Assembly: GCF_000600005.1 (NCBI RefSeq)
Contig: NZ_CP007446.1
Span: 1,266,894-1,330,893, forward strand
DNA from: Snodgrassella alvi wkB2
GTDB taxonomy: Bacteria > Pseudomonadota > Gammaproteobacteria > Burkholderiales > Neisseriaceae
DNA length: 64,000 nt
Reading direction: 5' to 3'
Positions 19,475 through 30,644 of the stretch are shown here, piece by piece (the first letter of the stretch is position 1; each line of letters begins with the position of its first letter). Position numbers and translations under genes: made by a program. The notes under the pieces were generated by a model. The model saw only the letters and a list, made by a program, of their open reading frames with translations. It was not told the origin of the DNA and made no database searches.

Positions 19475-19506
19475 ATTCAGGCAGCCTGACATCAGGCTGC
19501 CTGAAT
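19475..19506 (-). terminator. rapZ terminator built of paired DNA uptake sequences
   Basis: Two exact 15-base arms (ATTCAGGCAGCCTGA and its complement) face each other across CA. Each arm reads AGGCTGCCTGAA outward, the 12-mer uptake-sequence dialect described for Simonsiella in the Neisseriaceae. Inverted uptake sequences serving as terminators are well known in that family. I saw no other full copy in the window. Confidence 0.8.
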
Positions 19507-19521
19507 AACGCATAATGCGTA

Positions 19522-20382
19522 TTATACCGTTTTTTCAGAATGATTACTTAATTCTAACTGTCTGTGCCGAATCAATACTGAATAAGCATTTAACCTATTT
19601 GCCAGTGCTTCTACAATATAGACAGAACGATGCTGACCCCCAGTACAGCCGATGCCAATATTAACATAACTGCGACTTTCTTTTTCCATGTGCGGTAACC
19701 AGCGCAATAGAAAACCGGATAAATCATCTATCATTTCTGCCATAACCGGCTGTCCAGAAAAAAATGTCTTTACAGGTTCATCCAGACCACTATACGGACG
19801 TAAGTGGAAATCATAATAGGGATTAGGTAAAAAACGCACATCAAAAACGAAATCAAGACCGGCAGGTACACCAAATTTATAACCAAAAGACTCCAGAACA
19901 ACACGCATTGGCGCTACCGGCAAGTGCAACCATTGCTGAATCTGACGGCGCAATTGCGGTACATTCAGTAATGAGGTGTCAATTACATAAGCATGGCTTT
20001 GCAAAGTGGACATGTATTGCTGTTCAGCAGAAACACTCTCACTTAATGTTTTATGTTCCCGTGCCAATGGATGGCTGCGGCGTGTTTCTGAAAACCGGCG
20101 CAGTAAAACGGCTACAGAAGAAGTCAAAAACAGCAAATCTACCTGATGTCCCAGAGTACGTAACTGTGTGACCAGTTCCAATACATCTGCAGGGTTGAAG
20201 CGTGAACGGATATCTACGCTTACGCCAAGTTGCGCTACATGACTGGCTGCATAGTGCTCAATCAGACCGGGCAACAGCTTTACCGGTAAATTATCAACAC
20301 AGACAAAGCCGACATCTTCCAGTAAACGTAAAGCAATAGATTTTCCAGAACCGGATAATCCGCTAATCAATACTATCCTCAT
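19522..20382 (-). CDS. rapZ: RNase adapter protein RapZ
   Basis: RapZ is a nucleotide-binding protein that guides RNase E to small RNAs controlling glucosamine-6-phosphate synthase. The N-terminal domain has Walker A GLSGSGKS (residues 8-15) and [14 protein letters not shown]. The C-terminal domain has the conserved [20 protein letters not shown] segment and [16 protein letters not shown]. It overlaps the end of hprK by 20 bases, in the ptsN-hprK-rapZ order usual for betaproteobacteria. The glmZ small RNA of enterobacteria is not expected here, so the regulated RNA may differ. Confidence 0.95.
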   Translation of the reverse strand: MRIVLISGLSGSGKSIALRLLEDVGFVCVDNLPVKLLPGLIEHYAASHVAQLGVSVDIRSRFNPADVLELVTQLRTLGHQVDLLFLTSSVAVLLRRFSETRRSHPLAREHKTLSESVSAEQQYMSTLQSHAYVIDTSLLNVPQLRRQIQQWLHLPVAPMRVVLESFGYKFGVPAGLDFVFDVRFLPNPYYDFHLRPYSGLDEPVKTFFSGQPVMAEMIDDLSGFLLRWLPHMEKESRSYVNIGIGCTGGQHRSVYIVEALANRLNAYSVLIRHRQLELSNHSEKTV

Positions 20383-21325
20383 GATTCACCGCATCCTCTT
20401 TCAGCATTGAATTATGACGATCCAGAAATTGCTTGGTACTGTCCTGACCACGCATTTGTAAAATAAAATTACTCACAGCAGCCTCTACCAATACAGCCAG
20501 ATTTCGACCCACTGCTACCGGCAAAGTAACACTGCGAATAGATACATTGAGAATGCTTTCAGTTTCACTTTTTATACTCAGACGGTCAATCCTTTGCATA
20601 TGGGTATCATCGGCCAGTACCAGATTGATTATTAGCTGTAACTGCTTTTTGGGTCGTACAGCAGTTTCACCGAAAATTGCCCGTATATTCAAAACACCAA
20701 GACCGCGCACTTCAAGAAAATCTTTCAGCATAGCCGGACAGCGGCCTTCAAGTGTTTCCGGCCCGATACGGTATAACTCCACCGCATCATCTGCCACCAG
20801 ACCATGTCCGCGTGATATCAGCTCCAGAGCCAGTTCGCTTTTACCCAGACCTGACTGACCGGTTATCAGCACACCAACTTCAAATACATCCAGAAATACG
20901 CCGTATTTAACTGTAGAAGCTGCCAGCACTCTCTGCAGATAAATTCGCAAAACATCCATCAGAAAAGGGCTTTCTGTTTTAGATGTCAGCAAAGGTACAT
21001 TATGCGTATGACAATAATCACGCAACATATAGGGCACAGGTAAATCATTTGCGACTATGATCAGTGACATAGTCAAATCAAACAATTCATTAAGCGTGGT
21101 TTTGATTTCACCCGCTTCAATTTTATTCAGATACTCGACTTCTGCAATCCCGATTACCTGTACCTGATTGGGATGAATAAAATTCAGATGTCCTACCAGC
21201 GCCAGTACCGGCTTATCGGCGTCAATACTGATACGGTTATCCGCACCGGCTGTGCCGGCAGACCATGCAAGTTTCAGTTTTGTCTGATTGTCATGATATA
21301 AGCGCCGTACCGAAATACTGGGCAT
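20363..21325 (-). CDS. hprK: HPr kinase/phosphorylase
   Basis: HprK is the bifunctional enzyme that phosphorylates and dephosphorylates a serine of HPr-type phosphocarriers with ATP or pyrophosphate. An N-terminal domain is followed by the Walker A loop GQSGLGKSE (about residue 154) and the HprK signature [17 protein letters not shown] (about residues 203-219). [14 protein letters not shown] ends the core. AAGGAAA precedes the ATG. It sits between ptsN and rapZ, as in other betaproteobacteria with an incomplete regulatory PTS. HPr itself is not in the window. Confidence 0.95.
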   Translation of the reverse strand: MPSISVRRLYHDNQTKLKLAWSAGTAGADNRISIDADKPVLALVGHLNFIHPNQVQVIGIAEVEYLNKIEAGEIKTTLNELFDLTMSLIIVANDLPVPYMLRDYCHTHNVPLLTSKTESPFLMDVLRIYLQRVLAASTVKYGVFLDVFEVGVLITGQSGLGKSELALELISRGHGLVADDAVELYRIGPETLEGRCPAMLKDFLEVRGLGVLNIRAIFGETAVRPKKQLQLIINLVLADDTHMQRIDRLSIKSETESILNVSIRSVTLPVAVGRNLAVLVEAAVSNFILQMRGQDSTKQFLDRHNSMLKEDAVNHEDSID

Positions 21326-21337
21326 AGTAATGTTTCC

Positions 21338-21799
21338 TTATACCTGTTCTGCTATCAGTATTTCACGCACACTTTCGGCACTGGTAGCAGACAATAATGC
21401 ATTGCGTACAGATTTTTGTGAAAATTTTCCGGCCAGTTCTGATAAAACATTCAAATGCTTGGTTGATGCATTTTCCGGTACCAATAGTATAAATACCAGA
21501 CTGACGGGTTGCTCATCCGGAGCATCAAATGCGATGGGTGTCTGCAGACGGAAAAACGCACCTACCGTATCTTTCACTGCACCGGTACGCCCGTGCGGAA
21601 TGGCCACACCCTTACCTAGTGCGGTTGAGCCCAGCTTTTCGCGTGCAAACAAACAATTAAAAACATCTTCCTGCGACAAACCTGCCTCTTCGGATAATAA
21701 TTGACCGGCTTCTTCAAACAGACGTTTCTTACTACTTACATTTAAATCAAGAACCACATGTGAAACCGGTAAAATATCCCCAATTAAACTCATGCTCAT
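21338..21799 (-). CDS. ptsN: nitrogen-regulatory PTS IIA protein PtsN
   Basis: PtsN is a cytoplasmic regulatory phosphoacceptor of the PTS-Ntr chain. The phosphorylated His lies in VAIPHGRTGAVKD (about residue 69), with REKLGSTALGKG before it and LVFILLVPE after it, as in the PTS EIIA type-2 fold. An upstream TTG adds two codons, but the ATG at 21799 has AGGA seven bases before it. It is the first gene of ptsN-hprK-rapZ, spaced 12 bases from hprK. Confidence 0.94.
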   Translation of the reverse strand: MSMSLIGDILPVSHVVLDLNVSSKKRLFEEAGQLLSEEAGLSQEDVFNCLFAREKLGSTALGKGVAIPHGRTGAVKDTVGAFFRLQTPIAFDAPDEQPVSLVFILLVPENASTKHLNVLSELAGKFSQKSVRNALLSATSAESVREILIAEQV

Positions 21800-21942
21800 A
21801 TTCAATTCCTATCAAACTGCACTGTACAGCCGGCTAATCCGAAAAGGGGACTAATTTACTTTGCTGATTCAGATGCAATTTATTTCAATACAATCAAATT
21901 ACAAAATTATCTCTTATTTCTACCTGATAATGCTTTCATTGT

Positions 21943-22857
21943 TCATGATTTGCCTATCCAGTAATGCAGAAGCAATCCAATAAACAGGATAAGACCAATC
22001 CGGTTATTACGAACAAACATGGTAAAGCATATTTTGCGGTCTCTCGTACGAATATTGAGCCACTGACAATACTGCAAAACAGATACAATTACCAGTGCCA
22101 GCCAGTACCAGATAGTGGCGTGAATCTGCCAGCCAGCCAGAATCATCAGCAGATCAAACCCTGCATGACACAACATAACAGCAGTAATATCGTGATTACC
22201 AAAAGTAATTGCAGATGTATGAATGCCTATTTTTAAATCATCTTCCTTGTCTGCCATGGCGTATATAGTGTCATAAGCTAAAGTCCACAATATATTGGCA
22301 ACCAGCAAAATCCACGCAATCATCGGCACATGATTAGTTATCGCTGCAAACGCCATAGGTATCCCAAACGAAAATGCCAGACCAAGATATAACTGCGGTA
22401 ATGGAAAAAAACGTTTAGTAAACGGATATGTCATGGCTAGAAATAGTGCGGGAATACTCATCAGCCAGGTAAGTCGATTCATAGGCAGCAAACAGAATGC
22501 AGATAAAATACACAATAGTAATGTCAGTATGAGCGCTTCTTTTTTACTTACCTTTTTTAAAGCAAAAGGTCGCTGACAGGTACGATCAACAGCACCGTCA
22601 AAATCGCGGTCAGCATAATCATTAATCACGCAACCGGCACTACGCATTAAAAAAGTGCCGATTGTAAACAACAGCACGATTAACCAGTCCGGATATCCGT
22701 CTGCAGCAATCCATAAAGCCCACCAGGTTGGCCATAACAGCAATAACGTACCAATCGGCCGGTCTATACGCATTAACTGTGTATAGACTTGAAAGCGCTC
22801 AGCCAACTGCCCGTTTTTTTTATCTTGCAGTTTCCTTTCTACAAAAAATCGATTCAC
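21943..22857 (-). CDS. ubiA: 4-hydroxybenzoate polyprenyltransferase
   Basis: UbiA is an integral membrane prenyltransferase that attaches the polyprenyl tail to 4-hydroxybenzoate in ubiquinone synthesis. About eight hydrophobic helices are seen. The two Asp-rich prenyl-diphosphate/Mg sites are [15 protein letters not shown] (about residue 87) and [16 protein letters not shown] (about 200). [22 protein letters not shown] is the family N-terminus. The start is a GTG that adds about 20 residues before that block compared with E. coli, so the true start is not certain. No ubiC is adjacent. Confidence 0.92.
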   Translation of the reverse strand: MNRFFVERKLQDKKNGQLAERFQVYTQLMRIDRPIGTLLLLWPTWWALWIAADGYPDWLIVLLFTIGTFLMRSAGCVINDYADRDFDGAVDRTCQRPFALKKVSKKEALILTLLLCILSAFCLLPMNRLTWLMSIPALFLAMTYPFTKRFFPLPQLYLGLAFSFGIPMAFAAITNHVPMIAWILLVANILWTLAYDTIYAMADKEDDLKIGIHTSAITFGNHDITAVMLCHAGFDLLMILAGWQIHATIWYWLALVIVSVLQYCQWLNIRTRDRKICFTMFVRNNRIGLILFIGLLLHYWIGKS

Positions 22858-23028
22858 ACCTGTCTTTCAATGTTAATGCATGATTAAAAAATACAAAGAT
22901 AGCCTCTGCCACATTGCCAGAACACTACTGATGCTACTACTATCAGAAAGAAGTCGGCAAACCAAATAATTGTAGCATAAGCATAACAGCTAACTGCACT
23001 CTGAAACCATAATCCAAAGGAGTAAGAT

Positions 23029-23496
23029 ATGGATTTAATTTTATGGCGTCATGCCGAGGCTGAAGACAGCCGCAATGATATGGCACGAAGATTAACAATT
23101 AAAGGTCAGCAGCAGGCAAAGTCCAGTGCTCAATGGTTGCATCAGCATTTACCGGATAACTTTCAAGTTTTCTGCTCAGAAGCAGTAAGAGCACAGCAAA
23201 CTGCAGAATTTCTTAAACAGCCTTTGACTATTAATAAATTACTGAATCCTAACAGCCATCCGCTTAATCTCGCTACTTTTCTGCAACAGCAAAACGCTGC
23301 TTCTTCTGCACAGATATGGGTAGGTCATCAACCCTGGATAGGTCAATTCTGCGCTTATTTGCTCAACGGCATCTGGTTACCGCAGCAATTCTGGTCAGTG
23401 AAAAAATCAGCTTTTTGGTGGTTTGATATCCGTTTTTATCAACAGCGCCATCAGGCACGGCTAAAAGTCGTTCTTTCACCCGCTGCTTTAAAATAA
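23029..23496 (+). CDS. sixA: SixA-like phosphohistidine phosphatase
   Basis: The 155-residue protein belongs to the histidine phosphatase superfamily. The catalytic RH signature appears as DLILWRHAEAED at the N-terminus (His at residue 8), FCSEAVRAQQTAEFL supplies the phosphate-binding Arg, and VGHQPWIGQF supplies the second catalytic His. SixA removes phosphate from His of PTS phosphocarriers or ArcB, which fits the nearby PTS-Ntr genes, though that link is inference. AAGGAG stands six bases before the ATG. Confidence 0.87.
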   Translation: MDLILWRHAEAEDSRNDMARRLTIKGQQQAKSSAQWLHQHLPDNFQVFCSEAVRAQQTAEFLKQPLTINKLLNPNSHPLNLATFLQQQNAASSAQIWVGHQPWIGQFCAYLLNGIWLPQQFWSVKKSAFWWFDIRFYQQRHQARLKVVLSPAALK

Positions 23497-23534
23497 ACCA
23501 TACAGATATAATCTGCAAATGAAAGCATATAGCG

Positions 23535-23891
23535 ATGAGTTGGTTACATAAAAATGTCAATATCGGACATAATCAGTTCAATGAAAAAAGCTTTTTCACA
23601 AAGCTTAGTAAAAATGCCTTAATTCTGGGTAAACCCGTAATGGTGCAGCTATACACCTTATATCTGCTTTTTAAATCAGCAGAAACACCGCTACGCAGTA
23701 AAATGCTGATATTGGGTGCCCTGCTCTATTTTCTCAGTCCTATAGATCTGATTCCGGATTTACTCGGACCAATAGGATTTACTGATGATATTGCGGTTAT
23801 TACCATGGTATGCAGACAACTGCAAAAAACCATCACACCGGCACTTAAAGCTCAGGCTGAAACAGCTGTTTCCCGATTCTTTCACCGTTAA
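23535..23891 (+). CDS. YkvA/DUF1232 family membrane protein
   Basis: A small 118-residue protein carrying the DUF1232 core: LLFKSAETPLRSKMLILGALLYFLSPIDLIPD, of which the landmark is LYFLSPIDLIPD, followed by GFTDDIAVI. One or two membrane helices surround that motif. The family is widespread and its function is unknown. It follows sixA by 38 bases and may be cotranscribed. Confidence 0.82.
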   Translation: MSWLHKNVNIGHNQFNEKSFFTKLSKNALILGKPVMVQLYTLYLLFKSAETPLRSKMLILGALLYFLSPIDLIPDLLGPIGFTDDIAVITMVCRQLQKTITPALKAQAETAVSRFFHR

Positions 23892-23910
23892 ATCATACCT
23901 TCCTGCTAAG

Positions 23911-24636
23911 CTATTCAATATTATTTTGATATAGCCGCATCAGTTTATCCATAAAAATAAAAAGCTGCTGGTTCATAAAAGAATAATCAAAATATCTGAT
24001 TTCCTCTGCTGACTGAATAAAAGGATAATCAGCTGCTTTCTCTAATTCAGATGCAGAAGCTGCAATTAATTTATCAATAGCTTTTGCATTCAGCTCCAGA
24101 TGACACTGAAAACCGTATACCAACGGTGCATAACGGATAATCTGACGCGGACAACCTTTACTATAGGCAAGCACTTGTGCCTGTTCGGTCAGACCCGGCA
24201 TATCACCATGCCAATGTGCCACTAGCATTTCTTTATCAAAATGAGAGATAAGTTCATCCTCCATACCTGCTTGAGTTAGATAAATTGGAAAATAACCAAT
24301 TTCTTTATTAGGACTGTGTTCATACATTCCGTTTAAAGCCTGCCCGATTAATTGGGCACCTAAACAAATACCAAGCACAGCCTTACCATTATTAATGGCA
24401 CTGAGAATCAGACTTTGCTCTGCATTAGTATCAAAATAAGAGCATTCCTCAATTGTCGTAACTGGTGATTGCGGTCCCCCCATAATAACCAGCATATCGA
24501 AACCAGCTGCAGATTCGGGTAATTTGTCGCCAAGATAAACGCGTGAATGCGAAATCTGATAATCTCTACTGATTGCCCATTCTTCACAAGCTGCAGCTTC
24601 TTCATAATCCTGATGAATAATAAAATGTACCCGCAA
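23911..24636 (-). CDS. class I glutamine amidotransferase, GMP-synthase-like
   Basis: This is a stand-alone class I glutamine amidotransferase domain of 241 residues. MVIMGGPQSPV begins the oxyanion region, the nucleophile Cys is in AVLGICLGAQLIGQAL (about residue 94), and the His is in YGFQCHLEL (about 178). The expected Glu follows (LELN). Such proteins hydrolyse glutamine or gamma-glutamyl compounds. No synthetase partner is adjacent. The frame is open further upstream, but AGGAG stands seven bases before a TTG at 24636, giving the family start RVHFIIHQDYEE. Confidence 0.85.
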   Translation of the reverse strand: MRVHFIIHQDYEEAAACEEWAISRDYQISHSRVYLGDKLPESAAGFDMLVIMGGPQSPVTTIEECSYFDTNAEQSLILSAINNGKAVLGICLGAQLIGQALNGMYEHSPNKEIGYFPIYLTQAGMEDELISHFDKEMLVAHWHGDMPGLTEQAQVLAYSKGCPRQIIRYAPLVYGFQCHLELNAKAIDKLIAASASELEKAADYPFIQSAEEIRYFDYSFMNQQLFIFMDKLMRLYQNNIE

Positions 24637-24771
24637 TTTTATTCTCCTCATATACAATAAAATCAGAATGAACCGGTTAAACTATACGGTTTTTTCAGGT
24701 AGATATCCAATTATAAAAGGATCTCTATTTATCAGATTTTTGATTTACGATATAGCCAAAGCAAATATAAT

Positions 24772-24796
24772 AGCGCCGCACAAACAGTGCGGCGCT
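24772..24796 (-). terminator. aspT-aspD operon terminator
   Basis: AGCGCCGCAC and its exact complement form a ten-base GC-rich stem with a five-base loop. On the minus strand an AT-rich tail follows. It lies just after the aspD stop. Confidence 0.8.
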
Positions 24797-24819
24797 GATT
24801 TAAGCTAGGGTAAAATTAA

Positions 24820-26430
<1,611 letters not shown>

Positions 26431-26442
26431 TTAAAGCACATA

Positions 26443-28143
26443 TCAAACAAGAGCCACAATCAACGGACCTAACAATGTCAGGAACACATTGGCTAATGCA
26501 TATGTAACGGCAAATGGAGTAGTCGGAATTGCATTGCCTGCTTTATCCAGAACTTCACCAAATGCAGGATTGGCACTGCGTGAACCGGCCAAGGCACCTG
26601 CAAATACAGCTGCATTGTCATAACGGAGCACATAGCGACCAAAGAAAATAGCCAGAATCATCGGAACCAGAGTAACAACCACACCGATCAGGAACAGAGT
26701 CAGACCATGTTCTTTAATAGTGGTAATTGCTTGTAAACCTGATTGCAGACCCACAACAGATACGAAACCGGCCAGACCGAAGTCCTTCATGAACTGAGAA
26801 GCCGCAGCAGGCATATTGCCGAATGTCTGTTTACGGGCACGCAGCCAGCCAAAGAAAAGACCGGATAACAATGCACCACCACCGGCACCAAGCGTAATCG
26901 GAATATTGCCGATACGAATTACTACCCAGCCGATAATCAGACCAAGTACTACACCCATACCGTGATAAGCCCAGTCAGTTTTACTATTAACCGTAATAGG
27001 TGCACCGATAATATGTACAACACGGTTAATATCACTAGTAGAACCGTAAATGGTCATTACATCGCCCAGCTTGAACTCTGTATCAGGTGTCAGATCCACT
27101 TTTTCACCATTGCGATGCAGTTCAATCAGATAGATACCATGCTGAATTTCAAAATCTTTATCGCTCATATGAACTTTGGAACGAATTTCAGCCATGGTTT
27201 TATTCGCATACTCAGGGTTGCGGAAAACCACATTTTTGGTATCAACAATGACTTCCAGACCCGGCTCGGCATCCAGTTCGCGGCCGAATAAAGTGCTGAC
27301 AGAAGTTACAGCTTCACGACGACCAACAATCAGGATGATGTCTTCCCGTTTCAGAATCGTAGACGGAGTGCAGTCAATCAGATTACCGTGACGTTTAATG
27401 CGTTCGATCGTAATACCCAGATTCTCTAATTCAATATCTTTAATAGATTTCTGAATATCATGTTCAACCACATAGATACGTCCCACCATCTGCGTAATTG
27501 CCATCCCCTGATTACCTTCCAGTGCCATAGCACCTTTCAGTTGTTCAGCTTCAGCAGCTACCGCATCATCACGAATATCCTTACCCATGATTTTCGGTAA
27601 CACATTCATACAAATTATGATTGCGCCAAGAGAACCAAAGATATATGTCACCGCATAACCAATAGCTACATTAGCCTGTAACTGCTGTAACTGATCGGCA
27701 GGCAGACCCATATGTGTCAGAGCATCAGCAGCCGTACCCAGAATTGCAGACTGGGTTAAACCACCGGCAGCCAGACCAGCGGCCAGACCTTTATCCAGAT
27801 GGAACAGGCGTGCCATAATCATTACCGTAATAAAGCCGGTAATGGCGATAAACAATGCCAGAAAAATTTCACGCAGAGTTTTTACACCCAGTGAACGGAA
27901 AAACTGAGGACCGCTTTCATAACCCACAGCGTAAATAAATAAAGTAAACAGCAATGCTTTAAGACCAGAATCAATGTGAACATTGAGCAGGCTCAAAACC
28001 ACTGCCACCAGCAGGGAACCGGCAACCCCGCCGAGCTGGAACTTACCGAAGCGTATATTGCCCAGCAAATAACCCAGACTTAACGACAGAAACATCAGAA
28101 TAACCGGTGATTCCTGAATATTAGTCAATACCCAATTCAACAT
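26443..28143 (-). CDS. aspT: aspartate:alanine antiporter AspT
   Basis: AspT is an inner-membrane exchanger of the AAEx family that takes up aspartate and expels alanine. Two halves of about five hydrophobic helices (residues 1-180 and 385-566) flank a central hydrophilic region with two TrkA-C/RCK-C domains (about 205-290 and 295-375), as is typical. FGKFQLGGVAGSLLVAVV and GLTQSAILGTAADAL represent the conserved membrane half, with GSRSANPAFGEVLD in the second. GGAGAAGG lies seven bases before the ATG. It is the first gene of the operon with aspD. Long AT-rich DNA upstream presumably holds its promoter. Confidence 0.95.
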   Translation of the reverse strand: MLNWVLTNIQESPVILMFLSLSLGYLLGNIRFGKFQLGGVAGSLLVAVVLSLLNVHIDSGLKALLFTLFIYAVGYESGPQFFRSLGVKTLREIFLALFIAITGFITVMIMARLFHLDKGLAAGLAAGGLTQSAILGTAADALTHMGLPADQLQQLQANVAIGYAVTYIFGSLGAIIICMNVLPKIMGKDIRDDAVAAEAEQLKGAMALEGNQGMAITQMVGRIYVVEHDIQKSIKDIELENLGITIERIKRHGNLIDCTPSTILKREDIILIVGRREAVTSVSTLFGRELDAEPGLEVIVDTKNVVFRNPEYANKTMAEIRSKVHMSDKDFEIQHGIYLIELHRNGEKVDLTPDTEFKLGDVMTIYGSTSDINRVVHIIGAPITVNSKTDWAYHGMGVVLGLIIGWVVIRIGNIPITLGAGGGALLSGLFFGWLRARKQTFGNMPAAASQFMKDFGLAGFVSVVGLQSGLQAITTIKEHGLTLFLIGVVVTLVPMILAIFFGRYVLRYDNAAVFAGALAGSRSANPAFGEVLDKAGNAIPTTPFAVTYALANVFLTLLGPLIVALV

Positions 28144-28952
28144 ATGTCTACCTTCTCCTGAAAGAACGTAGGCTAGTGTGCGCTCGTGCGCTTTTAATTT
28201 TTGTCTAAATATTCATATGTACGAAAATTAATGATAATTTTGGTATTTTGTTAACAACATTGGCATTTAATTAATCCAATTAATCACGTTTAATTACTAT
28301 GTAAGAATAATTTCACATTCATGCGCCAATCCTGTTTTTTGCTTTTTTCAACTGATTTCAAAGAGAAAAGTTAAGATTTTGTTCAGAATTTTTTATTAAT
28401 ATATTAATGTAATTTAGAACTATAATATCTATATTAAATAAAATTCATTAAATAATCTGTTATTCTTATATCTTAATAGCCAATAAAATAATTTATTTCT
28501 AATTGAATATATTTAATCAGAATGCATATTTAATTATTAAACTATATAAACTATTTTTCAATACGATTGATAATCTCTAACATATTGAAATGATAATAAG
28601 AATCCTGTTTAACAACTCCGCTGAACAGTCAGATTTCTGTTGCCATTTCACAACAAATCATCTATTTTTTCAAAAAAAAATGATATTAAAATTAACATAA
28701 ATTACTAATTAAAATATTCATTCCAAATTATAACTAATTAAAACCATTTAACTACATAAAGTTTACATAATTATTTTTTGATTTCTCAAACTTGAATTCA
28801 GGCAGATGGATTTATTGATAAGGGTTTACTTCATCGACATTTATACCAATAATTCTTTAATATTTAAAATAAATCAATTCAGACAAGAATTTTAGCCTGA
28901 CATATACACGCTATATCTGATAAGAGTCTGAGTATTTCCAGAAATGAATATA
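28144..28952. other. AT-rich intergenic region upstream of aspT
   Basis: About 800 bases, very AT-rich and without a convincing coding frame. The strong aspT ribosome binding site is at its left edge and the patatin-gene terminator follows its right edge. I see no tRNA, repeat or insertion sequence. It may hold the aspT promoter with upstream control sites, but no specific element can be named. Confidence 0.6.
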
Positions 28953-28987
28953 AAAAAAGCCTGAATAATTTTCTTTCAGGCTTTTTT
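28953..28987. terminator. terminator of the efflux-patatin operon
   Basis: AAAAAAGCCTGAA and its exact complement form a 13-base stem with a nine-base loop and A/T runs on both sides. It lies about 50 bases past the patatin stop. Confidence 0.85.
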
Positions 28988-29037
28988 CAAACAATCAAAC
29001 AGATAAAAGTATCTGCTTCACTATACAATAAAATTTT

Positions 29038-30594
29038 TCAGCGTAATAAAGGTAATGATTCAGTATTGATAAAATTAACCACATTACTCAAATTATTTTG
29101 AGGATTATCTTCTGCATTCGGTTGATCTGTAGCATCTGCTGAATCATCACCATCATCAGATTCTTCATCATATAAACTAAATGCCTTTGTTTCAGTATCG
29201 GATGAATCTACACCAATATCTTTAATCAGCCGATGATATTCGGCAGACTGGGCTAATAGCTCTTTCGCAGCTTTACGCAAATTATTCACTTCACTGCGTG
29301 CCAGATAAAACGTGGTTGGTATATGAATTACTTTATCCCTTAAAGGGGAAGAAGGTAAATCCAGTAAATTCACACTTATATAATATACCCGCGGTGTACC
29401 CTCACTGCGATTTTCATTCCACCAGTCTACATATTTCTGAAATTGATGCTGAGTATCTTCTGAATACTTCTCAATCGGGATACTGGTTAAAGCTCTCACT
29501 ACTTCAGTAGTTCCGGGAACACTGGCGCTACTGTCAATTTCATTTTTGCGCTGTGTCTGGGCGTTGACATTAATAATGATAATTTTATGAATATTCGCTG
29601 ATTCCAGCTGGTCATACAAAGTTTTATTACTATATAACTCAGTTGTGTCCAGCAAACTGCGTAATCCGAGATTATCCGTTAATCCACCATCCAGTAAATG
29701 AATATAAGGTCTTTTCTGACTATCCTGATATTGCTTGAGATTATTACGATAAGCTGTGCGTGTCTGAGCACGGAAAGCTGTCGTGCCGGTAGCATCAGCA
29801 TTATTACTATCAACCAGATTATCCGGTAACTGATAATGGCAATTACCGCCATTGTTATTCAGAGTTACCGGTGCAAAAACCAGCGGCACAGCACTGGATG
29901 CCGCTACGGCACGGGAAATGGGTAATTTAGTTAAATCAATGCAGAGTAAATCAAAATACTCCTGCGTAAAATCCAGCCGGCTGCCTAAACTCATATCAGT
30001 AGCACTAATTACCACAAACGGCCCCTTACGTTTATTATTTAAATCCTCATAAGTAGCGCCATGATATAAATGTAAATCCAGCTGTTCCTGTAACAAATCA
30101 CCGCGGCCAAATTCCGGTGAAGCCAGCCGCGACCAGTTAGCCATCGAAAAAACCTGACCAACTAACATTTTCTGCAAATTTAAATTGAGAAAATTTTGCT
30201 CAAATTTCGGTATTGTATCGGCTCCGTGTAATCCAAAATAAGTAGCTAAAACTGATCCTCCGGATATACCATAAACCACATCAACCGTATCAAGCAGACT
30301 TACCTGTTTACCGTCTATTTTTACTTGCTGCTTTTTCAAAGATTCCAGAACCCCATAACCAAACGCAGCTGCACGGGTTCCGCCACCGGAAAGCATCACA
30401 ATACCGATTACATCGTCTATTTTCTTCTCATCATTGTTTAACAATGCATGTTGTAAACGATAACCTTCCTGTTCATCAATATGATCAATTGTGTCTATAG
30501 GCTGATATTGCAGTGTAGAACAGGCACTCAGACTCAATACGGCAATCAGTATCAGCAGGTACCATCTAACAGATCTCGTAATACTTAGCGGCAT
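29038..30594 (-). CDS. patatin-like phospholipase lipoprotein
   Basis: The 518-residue protein begins with a lipoprotein signal (helix at about 11-22, lipobox LSAC), so it should be lipid-anchored in the envelope. The patatin domain has the oxyanion loop GGGTRAAAFGYG (about residue 70), the nucleophile elbow GISGGS (about 110), and the catalytic Asp in DGGLTDNLGLRSLL (about 300). The C-terminus is acidic and low-complexity (about 470-500). The predicted activity is acyl hydrolysis of phospholipids. It follows the outer-membrane channel gene by 50 bases at the end of the operon. The physiological role is not known. Confidence 0.88.
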   Translation of the reverse strand: MPLSITRSVRWYLLILIAVLSLSACSTLQYQPIDTIDHIDEQEGYRLQHALLNNDEKKIDDVIGIVMLSGGGTRAAAFGYGVLESLKKQQVKIDGKQVSLLDTVDVVYGISGGSVLATYFGLHGADTIPKFEQNFLNLNLQKMLVGQVFSMANWSRLASPEFGRGDLLQEQLDLHLYHGATYEDLNNKRKGPFVVISATDMSLGSRLDFTQEYFDLLCIDLTKLPISRAVAASSAVPLVFAPVTLNNNGGNCHYQLPDNLVDSNNADATGTTAFRAQTRTAYRNNLKQYQDSQKRPYIHLLDGGLTDNLGLRSLLDTTELYSNKTLYDQLESANIHKIIIINVNAQTQRKNEIDSSASVPGTTEVVRALTSIPIEKYSEDTQHQFQKYVDWWNENRSEGTPRVYYISVNLLDLPSSPLRDKVIHIPTTFYLARSEVNNLRKAAKELLAQSAEYHRLIKDIGVDSSDTETKAFSLYDEESDDGDDSADATDQPNAEDNPQNNLSNVVNFINTESLPLLR

Positions 30595-30644
30595 TACAGC
30601 TCCCGGAGCAGAAAATATCAGGATACCTGATATATTTTGATTAA

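Noticed and set aside
28144-28952. Hidden RNA gene in the long AT-rich gap
   Set aside because: No strong stem structure, T-run terminator for a short transcript, or known RNA motif could be picked out by eye.
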